DNA from: Phycisphaerae bacterium
Lineage (GTDB): Bacteria; Planctomycetota; Phycisphaerae; UBA1845
Direction: 5' to 3'
DNA: 64,000 bases
Assembly: GCA_013360585.1 (NCBI GenBank)
Contig: JABWBH010000037.1
Span: 1-64,000, forward strand
Positions 1 to 9,702 of this stretch are shown here, piece after piece; position 1 is the first letter of the stretch; every line of letters starts with the position of its first letter. The translations under genes were made by a program, and so were the position numbers. The notes below the pieces were generated by a model. The model made no database searches and was not told the DNA's origin. It saw only the letters and a list, made by a program, of their open reading frames with translations.

Positions 1-1
1 C

Positions 2-745
2 GGCGGGAACGCGACGGTCACGGGATACTCGCCTGAAGGTATCGTCGGCGGTGATGGCGGGGGTGACACGACGACGGGCAACGGCGCGGATGGGACGCCC
101 GGTTCAAATGGGGTGAATGGCTCGGGCGAGAATGGGAGCGATGGGGAAACCGCTGCTGACTGTCAATCGTCGAACGATACGGGCGGTAATGGGACGTTGG
201 CGATAGGCGGTCCTGGCGGCCCCGGCGGCAACGGTAGTCATGGGACCGCGCCCTTCGGACACGGCGGGAACGGCGGGGCCGGGGGGCACGGCGGACATGC
301 AACAGGCGGTCATGGCGGCGCAGGCGGCGCGGGCGGCGACTGCTGCGAATGCGGTCCCCCGGCGAGTTGCCCCGGCGGGAGCGGCGCTAGCGGCGGCAAT
401 GGCGGGAATGCGATTGGTGGATCCGGCGGTAAAGGTGGGAACGGCGGGACCGGGTACGGGCCGGAGTCGGATGGAGGCAACGGGGGCCGCGGGGGCAACG
501 GCGGCGGTGCATACGGTGGTCATGGTGGAAACGGCGGACATGGGGGAGACGGCAATGGTCCGGGAGGCGGAGGAACCGGCGGGAGCGGCGGGGGTGCAAT
601 GGGTGGTGTTCCGGGGATCGGTGGTTCTGGTGGGGCAGGGGGAGCGGGTGGAGAAACGGGTTCGGCCGGCGCGAGTGGAAACAGCGGTGTCGGTACGCCG
701 GGATCCGCGGGAACCAACGGGCTGAACGGCGATGAGTGTGAATGA
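2..745 (+). CDS. Glycine-rich PGRS/collagen-like repeat protein (5' truncated by window edge)
   Basis: Frame is open from base 2 (GGNATVTGYSPEGIVGGDGGG...) through the ORF at 113 to the stop at 745; dense GGNGGxGG / GGxGGxGG repeats. Confidence 0.75.
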   Translation, partial: GGNATVTGYSPEGIVGGDGGGDTTTGNGADGTPGSNGVNGSGENGSDGETAADCQSSNDTGGNGTLAIGGPGGPGGNGSHGTAPFGHGGNGGAGGHGGHATGGHGGAGGAGGDCCECGPPASCPGGSGASGGNGGNAIGGSGGKGGNGGTGYGPESDGGNGGRGGNGGGAYGGHGGNGGHGGDGNGPGGGGTGGSGGGAMGGVPGIGGSGGAGGAGGETGSAGASGNSGVGTPGSAGTNGLNGDECE

Positions 746-777
746 CGGATCCGCGTAACTGTAATTGAACTCTGACT

Positions 778-813
778 CGCCGCGCGGCGTGAGATGCGCC
801 GCGCGGTGTTTTG
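778..813 (+). terminator. Rho-independent terminator for the glycine-rich gene
   Basis: CGCCGCGCGGCG-(TGAGATG-type loop)-CGCCGCGCGGTG stem of 12 pairs including one G-U, followed by TTTTG. Confidence 0.75.
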
Positions 814-1038
814 CTTCATCCGTATCCGCCGGGGCATGGCTGCACCTGTCCTCCGCCGCCTTGTCCGGTCATCGAGGCGGATTGTTCAGGATGTTGTGAC
901 GACGAGGCTTCGTGCCTCGCCTGTTGCGGTTCCCTTGGATTGTCGCCCAACAAGCTGATAATTTGCAATCAGGTATGCGAAAGCGAGCAGTGGTGACTCC
1001 CAGCTTAACCGTAGCGCTGCGCCCAAGGAGGGTCATTC

Positions 1039-2202
1039 ATGGTATACCTGATAACGGCGCTCCTGATGATGGCCGGACAAGGGTCGCCAGTTGCCGCTTC
1101 GGCGCGTGGATCCGGTGAAGGTCGCGTGATTCATGCGGAGAAGTGGTTCGGGGGGCCGTCGTTGCGGTATCCGGAAGACCGATCCCTCGTGATTCTCTTT
1201 TTCCACACATCTCCGCCGCGCGACCAGGCCGAAGCCTATATCAAGGCGTTAAGAACCCACGTGGAGCACCTTAACCAGCTCGTCCGCGAGCGAAAGGATG
1301 TGCTGGTGTTGGGATTGACCAGCGAGCCCGAGGACCGGCTGAAGGAGTTCGTTCTCGCGTGCAAGCCGAAGTTCGCCCTGGGCGTTCGTTCCACGTCTGC
1401 GAAGTCCTTCGGGGTTGAGCGATTTCCGAGCATCGTGGTCCTCAAATCCGGAGTTTCCAGACAGGGGGAAGGTCTGACGTGGATTGCGGAATGCCTTGGG
1501 CCGCCCCTTGCAGAGCGACCGACCTCCCCGAGCGAGCGGTCGATTGAACAACTCAAGGAAGCCCTTGCGGTCGCTTCCGGCGGGGTCGCCATGCCGGATG
1601 AAGCGAGGGAAGCCTTGGAATCCTTGCGCATTCGCATGGACTACGGGGAGTTCGCGTCCTTGTGCGACGACCTCGAAAAGCGCAATGCGATGTCACCGTC
1701 GTGGCTGGGCAGAGTGCGGTATCAACGCCACCTCGCGGATCCGGCCGTCGTGGAAAAACAGGCTTGGGACACGCCGGTTACGGCGGCTCAGAGCCTGTGG
1801 CGGCAGACTCGTGATGATCCGGTGTGGGATCCGATCGAGGATTTCTTCAAGGATTTTGAATCGCGCGGTGTTTTGACGGTGGAAGAAGTGGTTCAGGTGT
1901 ACCGGGCCCACCTGGGGGACGATCCCGCGGACCTGCTGACGCGAATCTGGCTCGCGGACACGCTCCGGGCGCTGGACCAGCAACACCTGACGCCCGCGCT
2001 GCGGACGATGCCGGACATCGAGCCGGACGCTGTCATCCGCATTCGCCTGATGATCGCCTTGTGCGCCCTTGCTCCTGACGGCGACCCGGAAACGCTCAAA
2101 CATCTCGAGGATCGGTTGGACGTTGAAGACAACATCCGCGCGAAGCCGATGCTTGAAGCGGCTGTGAGAATGTTCCGCGAGGGAAACAATCGTTCCGGAT
2201 GA
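1039..2202 (+). CDS. Secreted thioredoxin-fold-like protein lacking an obvious CxxC
   Basis: 387 aa; AAGGAGG upstream of ATG; signal-like N-terminus; 'RSLVILFFHTSPPRDQAEAYIKAL...RFPSIVVLKSG' resembles a thioredoxin-like fold. Confidence 0.65.
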   Translation: MVYLITALLMMAGQGSPVAASARGSGEGRVIHAEKWFGGPSLRYPEDRSLVILFFHTSPPRDQAEAYIKALRTHVEHLNQLVRERKDVLVLGLTSEPEDRLKEFVLACKPKFALGVRSTSAKSFGVERFPSIVVLKSGVSRQGEGLTWIAECLGPPLAERPTSPSERSIEQLKEALAVASGGVAMPDEAREALESLRIRMDYGEFASLCDDLEKRNAMSPSWLGRVRYQRHLADPAVVEKQAWDTPVTAAQSLWRQTRDDPVWDPIEDFFKDFESRGVLTVEEVVQVYRAHLGDDPADLLTRIWLADTLRALDQQHLTPALRTMPDIEPDAVIRIRLMIALCALAPDGDPETLKHLEDRLDVEDNIRAKPMLEAAVRMFREGNNRSG

Positions 2203-2523
2203 TCGGATCGGGGCGGAAGCAGCGCTCACGGGAGCGTCGCGATGCTCGAAACGGACGGCATGATTCCGCACGCGGTGACAGCCCCGTGACCGTATCGTTC
2301 GGGCGGTCCTCGATCACGGACAGGGGAAGACCCGGGTCATCCGGGAACCGGGTTTCCGATAGAGGAAGTCCGACAGGGACATGGCGAGGGAGCAGGGGGC
2401 CGGGTTTGCCCGGTCCGTGCTTCCGCCATCCCTTCCGTCGAGCACCGGCCACTCCGGGGGAGCGTTGACTTCACCCTGGCGCGCCCCCGTAACCCTCGTC
2501 TACATATTTCGACAAAAAAGCGC

Positions 2524-2575
2524 TTGCATGGCTACTATGAGCATAGTAACATTCCGATGATACTAGTAGAGGAGG
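2524..2575 (+). promoter_or_regulatory. Promoter with embedded BlaI/MecI-type operator
   Basis: TTGCAT (2524-2529), 17 nt spacer, TAACAT (2547-2552); dyad TACTATGAGCATAGTA at 2533-2548; second palindrome TACTAGTA at 2561-2568; AGGAGG RBS before ATG 2580. Confidence 0.75.
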
Positions 2576-2579
2576 CCCG

Positions 2580-3008
2580 ATGGCGTCGAAGCATCCGAAC
2601 ATCACGACCGCCGAGCTGAAGCTGCTGAAGATTCTCTGGGACGTCGGTCCGGCGACGGTGCGCGACGTCCGGGATCGTCTGACGGAGGACGAGGCGGGCG
2701 TTCCCGCGTACACGACCGTGATGACGCTGATGAACCAGCTCGCCACGAAGGGGGTGCTCCGCGTGGATCGTTCGCGTCAGCCTTTTGTCTACGAGGCCGT
2801 CCTGCGCCGCGACCAGGTGCTCAGCGCCCGCCTGAAGCAATTTCTTTCCCAGGTCTTTGACGGACAGGCGGGGGAACTGGTGCTTCGTCTGATTGATGAG
2901 GCGGATCTTTCCGCCGAGGACGTTCGGCGCATCGAGGCGCGGATCGAGAAGCTGGAGGAGAACCGGCGGGATTCCTCGACGAAGTCGAGCAGGGGGGGCA
3001 AGCCGTGA
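2580..3008 (+). CDS. blaI: BlaI/MecI/CopY-family transcriptional repressor
   Basis: 142 aa; 'ITTAELKLLKILWDVGPATVRDVRDRL...YTTVMTLMNQLATKGVL' winged-helix signature. Confidence 0.9.
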   Translation: MASKHPNITTAELKLLKILWDVGPATVRDVRDRLTEDEAGVPAYTTVMTLMNQLATKGVLRVDRSRQPFVYEAVLRRDQVLSARLKQFLSQVFDGQAGELVLRLIDEADLSAEDVRRIEARIEKLEENRRDSSTKSSRGGKP

Positions 3009-5425
3009 CCGACGCGTTGACGGGATGGCTGGGGCTGGGGACGGCGTTCAAAGGCGTCGCGGCGTGGCTGCTGGCGTCGGTGGCGGGTGGAACGGTCGTG
3101 GCGCTGCTGACGGCGCTGCTGTTGTCGACGGTGCTGAGAAAAACGAGACCGGCGCTGAAGGGGGCGCTGTGGATCGTCGTACTGGTGAAGTTTCTCGTTC
3201 CGCTGGGACCGGGGGTTCCGGGGTCCGCGGCCAGTCTTCTGCCTCGCGTGGATCGCTGGACGGCATCTTCTCCGAAACCGCAGACGGCGACGGCGGGCGC
3301 GTCTCAACCGCAGGTGTTCGACGCGGGACTTTGGTCGCCGCAATTCGTGCTTGAGGAAGCGGCGGTCTCGACGACTGCTGCGCCGACGCGACGATGGCGC
3401 ATCGCGGAAGGTCTGCTGGCGGTCTACGTGTTGATCTTCAGCGTGATTGCGGGGCGGCGCGTCCGATCGTACCTGGTGTTTGCGCGATCCTGTCGCCGTC
3501 TGCCTCACGCGGATGCGGCGACGCGCGAGGTGGTGTTCGCCGTGTGCGGTCGGCTGGGCATTCGCCCGGTGCGCGAGGTGCGGATCAGCGAATCCGCCCC
3601 CGCGCCGTTCATTCTGGGTCTGTTTCGTCCGGTGCTGGTGCTGTCGCCGAGGCAGTTGAGCGACGCCTTAGAGCTCGAGGCCGTCGTTCTTCACGAGGTG
3701 GCGCATCTTCGTCGGGGCGATCTTTATGTTCGTGTGTTGCAGTGTCTGGCGGGCACACTGCTGTTCTTCTGGCCGGTGGTCGCGTGGGTTAACCGTCGGC
3801 TGGACCTGATCCGGGAGCAGGCGTGTGACGAGTGGGCCCTTCGTCACGGTCGGCTTTCGCGGGGCGCCTACGCGCGATGTCTGCTTCGCGCGTTAAGCCC
3901 GGTTCCGGTCCGGCGGTTCGGATGGCGTCCGGCGACGATGGCTTCGAGTCTGAACTCTGTTGAAAGGAGAATCGAGATGATCATGCAGCGGCCGGGTCAG
4001 GCGGCGGTCAGTCGTGCGGCGAAGGCGGGCGCGGCGGTGGCGGTGTGCGCGTGGGCGGCGTTTGTTCTGGGCGGAGCGCAGGCCCGTCCGATCGAGGAGG
4101 AGAAGCAGAAGCAGGTTCGCGTCCAGGTGACGCGCGACGCCGAGGGGGACGAGATCGAAGTCGAAGACGTCGTCATCGACGGACAGCGCAAGCAGTGGGT
4201 CCGCCGGAACGGCGAGGAGATCGACTTCCAGGAATTCGAGGCCGGGGAAGGCGACGTCTGGTTCGTGCCCGAGATGGAAGGTCTCGGCGCGGACGGGCTT
4301 TTGCAACTTCACCTGCTGGCGGATGACGGTACGGGCGCTAAGCCGCGGATCATGATGCTGCACGGCGGCGGACTCGGGGTTCCGATGGTTCCTCCCGGGT
4401 TCGCGGAAGCACATCCTGAGGCGGACGCCGACGGTGATGGCAAGGTCTCGCACACGGAGTACTCGGCGTATCACGTGGCGATCATGTTGTCGCAACCTGA
4501 GGCGGTGATGGAGAAATTCCCGCGGGCGGACCGGAATCAGGACGGCGTGCTGGATGCGGCGGAAGCAGCGCGGCTGGTGTCGCATCCGGGGATGCCGGAA
4601 GGAATCGGCATGCACGCCGGTTCGATGATCAGCCGGGGGGGGTGGACGGGCACGCCGGCGTGGATGGCGGTCCGCGTTCATACGGCGGACAAGATCGGCG
4701 TCGGGGGGGAGCAGACCTTCGAGATCGAGCTTGAGACCGACGGCGAACCGGTGGAGGGTGTTGAGGTCGAAGCCGACGAGATCGAAGTGCAGACGGAGAT
4801 TTCGGACGGCGAGGAGAACGTGGTCATCGTAAAGCCGCAGGTTCGCACCGCGATCCGCGCGACGCCCGGAAACGAGGATCAGGTCGTCGTCATCGCCCCC
4901 GAGGAGGGCGACAAGGTTGCGGCGGCGGCGGCCGCAGGCGTCCCGCTTCCGCCGGGAGGTCCGGACTTACAAGAGTTAATCCGCAAGCGCATGCCGTCGC
5001 CCGCGGACTGGGCGCGGGAGAACATCCCCTTCCAGCCGACGGCGAACGACGTGGCGGTCTACATCCGCACCGTCGAACAGACCGAGGCGGAGCAGTTCCT
5101 TCAGCAGTACCCGGACGCCGACGTGGACAACAACGGGAAGATCACGGAGGAGGAACGCCGCGCGGCGATCGAACGTCAGCGCAAGGCCGCCGCGGAGCGC
5201 ATCAAGGCGCAGCACGAGCGCCTGTATAAGGAGCACCCGGAGTGGGACAAGGACAAGAACGGTTCGCTGTCCCGCGAGGAAGTGCGTGCGGGTTTGATGG
5301 GTCAGAACGCTCCGAAGCAGACTGCGTCGCCGCCGCAGACGGTCGGTCCGCAGACGCTCGAAGTCCGTGAAACCGCCGACGCGCCGAGCGAGGCGATCAA
5401 GGTCGCGGCGCCGAAGAAGGACTGA
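3005..5425 (+). CDS. M56-family (BlaR1/MecR1-like) membrane metallopeptidase with four EF-hand-like loops
   Basis: 806 aa; overlaps blaI by ATGA-type junction; 'LEAVVLHEVAHLRRGDLYVRVLQ' HExxH and 'REQACDEWAL'; EF-hand loops DADGDGKVSHTE, DRNQDGVLDAAE, DVDNNGKITEEE, DKDKNGSLSREE. Confidence 0.88.
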   Translation: MTDALTGWLGLGTAFKGVAAWLLASVAGGTVVALLTALLLSTVLRKTRPALKGALWIVVLVKFLVPLGPGVPGSAASLLPRVDRWTASSPKPQTATAGASQPQVFDAGLWSPQFVLEEAAVSTTAAPTRRWRIAEGLLAVYVLIFSVIAGRRVRSYLVFARSCRRLPHADAATREVVFAVCGRLGIRPVREVRISESAPAPFILGLFRPVLVLSPRQLSDALELEAVVLHEVAHLRRGDLYVRVLQCLAGTLLFFWPVVAWVNRRLDLIREQACDEWALRHGRLSRGAYARCLLRALSPVPVRRFGWRPATMASSLNSVERRIEMIMQRPGQAAVSRAAKAGAAVAVCAWAAFVLGGAQARPIEEEKQKQVRVQVTRDAEGDEIEVEDVVIDGQRKQWVRRNGEEIDFQEFEAGEGDVWFVPEMEGLGADGLLQLHLLADDGTGAKPRIMMLHGGGLGVPMVPPGFAEAHPEADADGDGKVSHTEYSAYHVAIMLSQPEAVMEKFPRADRNQDGVLDAAEAARLVSHPGMPEGIGMHAGSMISRGGWTGTPAWMAVRVHTADKIGVGGEQTFEIELETDGEPVEGVEVEADEIEVQTEISDGEENVVIVKPQVRTAIRATPGNEDQVVVIAPEEGDKVAAAAAAGVPLPPGGPDLQELIRKRMPSPADWARENIPFQPTANDVAVYIRTVEQTEAEQFLQQYPDADVDNNGKITEEERRAAIERQRKAAAERIKAQHERLYKEHPEWDKDKNGSLSREEVRAGLMGQNAPKQTASPPQTVGPQTLEVRETADAPSEAIKVAAPKKD

Positions 5426-5471
5426 CGAAGAAACCGACGCAACGACATTCGTTGCGCAACGAACGCAGACT

Positions 5472-5504
5472 CGAACCCCGCGGTCACTCGGACTGCGGGG
5501 TTCG
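5472..5504. terminator. Hairpin downstream of the M56 gene, possible terminator
   Basis: CGAACCCCGC ... GCGGGGTTCG perfect 10-bp inverted repeat, 13-nt loop; no strong T-tract. Confidence 0.45.
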
Positions 5505-5815
5505 CTGCATCGGGAGCCGTCGAAAAACGAAACCGACAACGCATGCCCTGTTGCTGCGACACGGCCATCGGTGGACTGATGACAGGCGTAACCGGGTCGC
5601 CAGGGGTGGTATTGTCAATCCCCTGTTCATTGAGCGAACCACATTTTTCCGCGGGCGGAGGGGATCCTGGGCGTGATCATCGGGTATCGTCGAGCGCGAT
5701 TTTCGTCGGCCTGAACGGGCGAGGCGTCGGCGTCGTCCGGGTTTCGCTGCACATGGGGGTCGCCCTTGTTCTCGTCGAAATCGTCGTTCCCGGCGATCAG
5801 CCGGTCCGGCGCGGT

Positions 5816-6118
5816 CTACTCATCCTCGTCCAGCAGGTTCGCCGCATCGAGGTCCACGCGCACGACGGTCAGCTTCACAACGTCCGTGCAGGCCGCGTCG
5901 CTGTTGGGCGTGAATTTCAGCCGCAACCGCACGTCGCGCACGGACTGGCTGACCAGGACTCCCTCGACGTGAAGCACGTCCGGCTCCGTCCCCAGGGACC
6001 ACGACGCCGGAAGCGTGACGGGCTCCGTGCGGTTCGCGTTCTTGTACACGCGGATGCGTTCCGCTGCGTTGGGGGCGGCAAGCTGCACCGTTCCCCCGCC
6101 GCTGGCGCACGGCAGCAC
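5816..6118 (-). pseudogene. C-terminal remnant of a secreted hypothetical protein
   Basis: 100 aa protein-like segment 'ERIRVYKNANRTEPVTLPASWSLGTEPDVLHVEGVLVSQSVRDVRLRLKFTPNSDAACTDVVKLTVVRVDLDA'; frame closes with a stop just upstream and no N-terminal domain. Confidence 0.5.
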
Positions 6119-6374
6119 ATCCAGAAGGATCGGCAGCGCGTTGTGACGTCGGCGTTACGTACCGCCTGGCACTACATAGATCCATCAGGGGGGAACGCAT
6201 CTCGATCCTTACGCCGGCTCCGTTGAGTTCTTTCGGACATATGAACCTCGTGCGACCGAAGCAAAGGAAAGTGCCGCGCGCATTACTCAGTTCATTCCGG
6301 AGATCATAACGCATGACGTATGAGCCGGGGGTTTCAAGGCGCGCCGGTTCGAAGGATCCTCCGCCTTTGCTTTC

Positions 6375-8207
6375 TCACGGACACGCGTACGCCAACTCGT
6401 CCGTCGCTCCGCAACCCCAGGCGGCGGTGGCGAGGCCTGCGCCCTGGGGGACGCCGGTGAACTTCGCCTTGCCCTTGCCACGGTCGTTGAGGACGCCGGC
6501 GAATTCCCGGCCGGTGGAGAGTGTGACAAGGTAGGTATCGCCGGAGCGGCCTCCGCTGAGGATGACGACGAGCGTGAAGGTGCCCGCACCCTGCTTGCAG
6601 CGGACCTTTTTGATCCGCTCGCCGCCCGTGCAGGGGCAGCCGTCCGACGAGCAGATGAGAAAGTCCGCGTCGCTTTCGTCGGCGCCGGTGCGGCCGTCGG
6701 CGTCATGCACCACGAGGCGCAGGCGGCCCTGATCGGTGGGCAGATCGGGCACGGTCCACGCGAAGCCGCCGGTAGGGGGGAGGTCTTCGGCGACGATGGT
6801 GTCGAAAGTGTCACCGCCGTCGGTCGAGAGCAGGATGTCCACGGACGTCACGCCTTCGTCGTCGTCGCTGATCCAGCTCACGTCCACGCTGTCGCCGCCG
6901 CGCAGCACGTCGCCGCCGCGGAGGTTCTTGAGGTAGACGGTCGGGTTGCGTCCGCCGGGCGGGGCGGGCATGTGCATGACGATGCAGTGCAACACGCCGG
7001 CGGCGGTGACGATCGCCTGCGCGTCGATCTGCACGATCGTCTTGTCCGGCAGAGCGGCTTCGTAGACGGTGAGGGCTTCGGCATTGTGCTGGCGGACGGA
7101 ACTGTTCGTGTAGGACGGGATCATGACGACATCGTTGCACATGACGACGTTGGTGTACGTGTAATGCGTCCCGGAGACGCTGCGCGCGGGGGTGCGGAAG
7201 ATGCGGTAACCGCGCGCGGCAAGGTCGTCCGCCGCGCGGTCGCAGATGCGGTCCTGCGACGAGCCGTCGTTGAACGGCCAGTCGGAGATGATGATCGCGT
7301 CGTCGGCGATGACCTGCATCCACATGTCGATGTGCTGCGTCGCGTCCACGGTGCGGTCGAAGGGGTTGAAGAAGGTGGTGTCCAGGTTCTGGAACTCGCG
7401 CCACAACTCGTGAATCTGCTGCTCGGTCTTGTCGGGGTTTTCGTTGTTGATCAGGCGGGTGGTGAAGGACCGGCCGAGGGCGTCGAGGTGGAAGTTCCCG
7501 CCGCCGTGCGTCAGCGGAATCTCATACAGCGCGTGGTTCCAGACCGTGCGCCAGAAGAAGGGCTGATCGTCGTCGCGCGGGCGCGGACGGTTGTAGCGAT
7601 GATCGACGATCGCGCGGCATCCGCCTTCGACGACGTACCGCGGGCCGTAGTCGCGGATCCAGATCGTGTCGGTGGCGACGAGGTGCGTGCGGACGCGGGC
7701 CATGTCGGCGCCGGCGTTGGAAAGCTGCACGAGGGCGTCATCCCGGTCGGTCGTGTCGTCGCACATGACGTACACGTCGGCGTCGCCGGTGGTGGTGATG
7801 TGCCGCGCCATCTGGGCGAGGATCAGCTTCCACGAGGCGTTGCCCTCCCAGGCGACGAGGATGCCCTGCATCGGTTCATACTCCGCCGGACAATGCACCG
7901 GTCCGGTCGGAGGGACGACGGCGCGCTGCGGCGGTGCGGGCGGGAAGGCCTTCAGGTAGCGCAACTCATCGTCGGTGAGATTCCGCGGCAGCGCATCGCC
8001 CTCGGTCAGCGCATCCGCGGGGCGCGGCGGAGCGGCCGATGAAGCCGTCACCGGATCGGCCACGCAGAACGTCACCGCGACAAAACCGCAGAGCAGCGCT
8101 ACGCCAACGATCCGCGGCAGACCACGCCCCTCCGGGCGCCCCGTCGTCGAAATCAACATGACAACCCTCCTGTTGGACGTTCCCCCCGGGGGCTGATGCT
8201 GTGCCAT
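6375..8207 (-). CDS. Secreted peptidylarginine/agmatine deiminase-family protein with C-terminal domain shared in this window
   Basis: 610 aa; signal-like N-terminus; 'TIWIRDYGPRYVV', 'THGGGNFHLD', 'AAGVLHCIVMHMP' catalytic-type motifs of the PAD_porph family; Ig/BNR-like linker; C-terminal 'IKKVRCK...CP'. Confidence 0.88.
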   Translation of the reverse strand: MAQHQPPGGTSNRRVVMLISTTGRPEGRGLPRIVGVALLCGFVAVTFCVADPVTASSAAPPRPADALTEGDALPRNLTDDELRYLKAFPPAPPQRAVVPPTGPVHCPAEYEPMQGILVAWEGNASWKLILAQMARHITTTGDADVYVMCDDTTDRDDALVQLSNAGADMARVRTHLVATDTIWIRDYGPRYVVEGGCRAIVDHRYNRPRPRDDDQPFFWRTVWNHALYEIPLTHGGGNFHLDALGRSFTTRLINNENPDKTEQQIHELWREFQNLDTTFFNPFDRTVDATQHIDMWMQVIADDAIIISDWPFNDGSSQDRICDRAADDLAARGYRIFRTPARSVSGTHYTYTNVVMCNDVVMIPSYTNSSVRQHNAEALTVYEAALPDKTIVQIDAQAIVTAAGVLHCIVMHMPAPPGGRNPTVYLKNLRGGDVLRGGDSVDVSWISDDDEGVTSVDILLSTDGGDTFDTIVAEDLPPTGGFAWTVPDLPTDQGRLRLVVHDADGRTGADESDADFLICSSDGCPCTGGERIKKVRCKQGAGTFTLVVILSGGRSGDTYLVTLSTGREFAGVLNDRGKGKAKFTGVPQGAGLATAAWGCGATDELAYACP

Positions 8208-8232
8208 GATAGCGTCCGACGGGGGGCGTAAT

Positions 8233-8266
8233 CAAAAACCCGCCTGGCGCTGGGCGCCAGACGGGT
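8233..8266 (-). terminator. Rho-independent terminator of the 8303-9172 gene
   Basis: Minus-strand ACCCGTCTGGCG-CCCAG-CGCCAGGCGGGT (12-bp stem with one G-U) followed by TTTTTG. Confidence 0.8.
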
Positions 8267-8302
8267 CTCATTATCCTGCAATGGCAGGCTGTGCTCCGAA
8301 AC

Positions 8303-9172
8303 TTACGGGCAGATGAAGACGCGCGAATCCTCAGTGCCGCAATCCCACTCCGCCGTCGCTTCGTTCGGACCGCTGCCGACGCCGAAGAACTTGAACTTCG
8401 CCACGCCGTTGCTGTTGGCGAACTTGCTGAGCTGCTGCCCGCTGGCCAGCGTCACCGTGACGCGGTCTCCCGGGTTGGCGCCTTCGGTGTTCACGATCGC
8501 CTTCAGGCTGCCGTCATTGCGCAGCTTGCACTTCGCCTTGCGGATCACTTCGTTGCCCGTGCAGGAGGCGATCTGGAAACCGACGCCGTAGAAGCCGTTG
8601 TTGGCGGCTGAGAAATTGCTCGGGATCTCAAAGATGCCGTTGCTCGGCGAGAACGTCGCGTCGATGTAGGTGAGGTTCGGGTGAACCGTCTGCGACACGT
8701 TGAAGTCCAGGCAGGACGTCTGACCCGCGCCGTTGAAACCGCCCACGATGTAGCCCTGACCGGCCGGCAGGGTCGTCGGCGTGATCTTCACAATGCGCCA
8801 GATGCCGTCGAGCGGCGCGCCGGCGCCCGCCGGGATCGTCACGTGCGTCGAGGCGATCAGCGAGCCGTCCGGACGGAAAATACCGACTTCATGGGCGCGC
8901 TCCAGACCATCGAGGTTGTCGTCATGCCACGCCATCGCCACCACCGTCACCGGCGCATTGACGTTGAACGCCCAGCCGATCGTCTGATTGTTGTTGCCGC
9001 CGCACGAGCCGCTGCCGGGCGTGAAGTCCAGCGCGTTCGCGCCGTTCGACACCACCGGGTTGTCGTCGATCACGCCCTCGACGGCGTCATCGGCCGGATC
9101 CTCGCTCTGCGCCTGAACCGCCGTGGCGCAAAGCGCGCAAACCAACATCCCCCTCCAAAGCTTCCGAATCAT
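8303..9172 (-). CDS. Secreted hypothetical protein with shared C-terminal domain
   Basis: 289 aa; signal peptide MIRKLWRGMLVCALCATAVQAQ; C-terminal 'VIRKAKCKLRNDGSLKAIVNTEG...FICP'. Confidence 0.8.
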   Translation of the reverse strand: MIRKLWRGMLVCALCATAVQAQSEDPADDAVEGVIDDNPVVSNGANALDFTPGSGSCGGNNNQTIGWAFNVNAPVTVVAMAWHDDNLDGLERAHEVGIFRPDGSLIASTHVTIPAGAGAPLDGIWRIVKITPTTLPAGQGYIVGGFNGAGQTSCLDFNVSQTVHPNLTYIDATFSPSNGIFEIPSNFSAANNGFYGVGFQIASCTGNEVIRKAKCKLRNDGSLKAIVNTEGANPGDRVTVTLASGQQLSKFANSNGVAKFKFFGVGSGPNEATAEWDCGTEDSRVFICP

Positions 9173-9702
9173 AACCTGTCCTCCTCTTTCTGAAGTGTCG
9201 CCGTCTGGGACGAGACTTGAATGAAAACTAACCGCCCGACGCCACGAATGCGCCGCTTCTCCAGCCCACGGTTGCCTCTCCTCCCCGAAGGATGGCTCCG
9301 ACTTTATCCGTCAGCTTTATAAGACGCAATCCGCACCGATTACTGTCACGTTAGATTCAGGCGAAGACTCCGCCGCATTCGTGAGAGTGAAATAAGCAGT
9401 TGATCCCGCAATAAGTTAAGCGTTGCTTCAAGATCGTCGGAGCAGGGGGCGTAAGAACACTCCAGAGTCTCCACTGGACTCCGGTTGACGGGCTTTGGAT
9501 TCGCATGAACGTACGATCATGCCCGGAAATCGACGGGATTGCCTGTGCCCCCGAAGATCCCTCCGCAAGTCCTATCCCCGGAGGATCACCGCTCAATTCG
9601 GGAACGCGAACCTCCTGTCCGCTCGTGCGGAGCAGATCGGCGCGCTCCGACTTGAAAGTGCAAAGAAGCCTGCAACTTCCCGCGATCGTGAACTAAGGAC
9701 GA

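Noticed and set aside
1-745. CRISPR-like or tandem DNA repeat array
   Set aside because: Repetition is at the codon level (Gly-rich coding), with no fixed-length repeat/spacer pattern
6705-8042. 445-aa plus-strand ORF opposite the deiminase
   Set aside because: Val/Gly/His-rich antisense frame without motifs
9357-9596. 79-aa minus ORF in the gap before arginase
   Set aside because: No motif, no RBS I could identify, composition not protein-like
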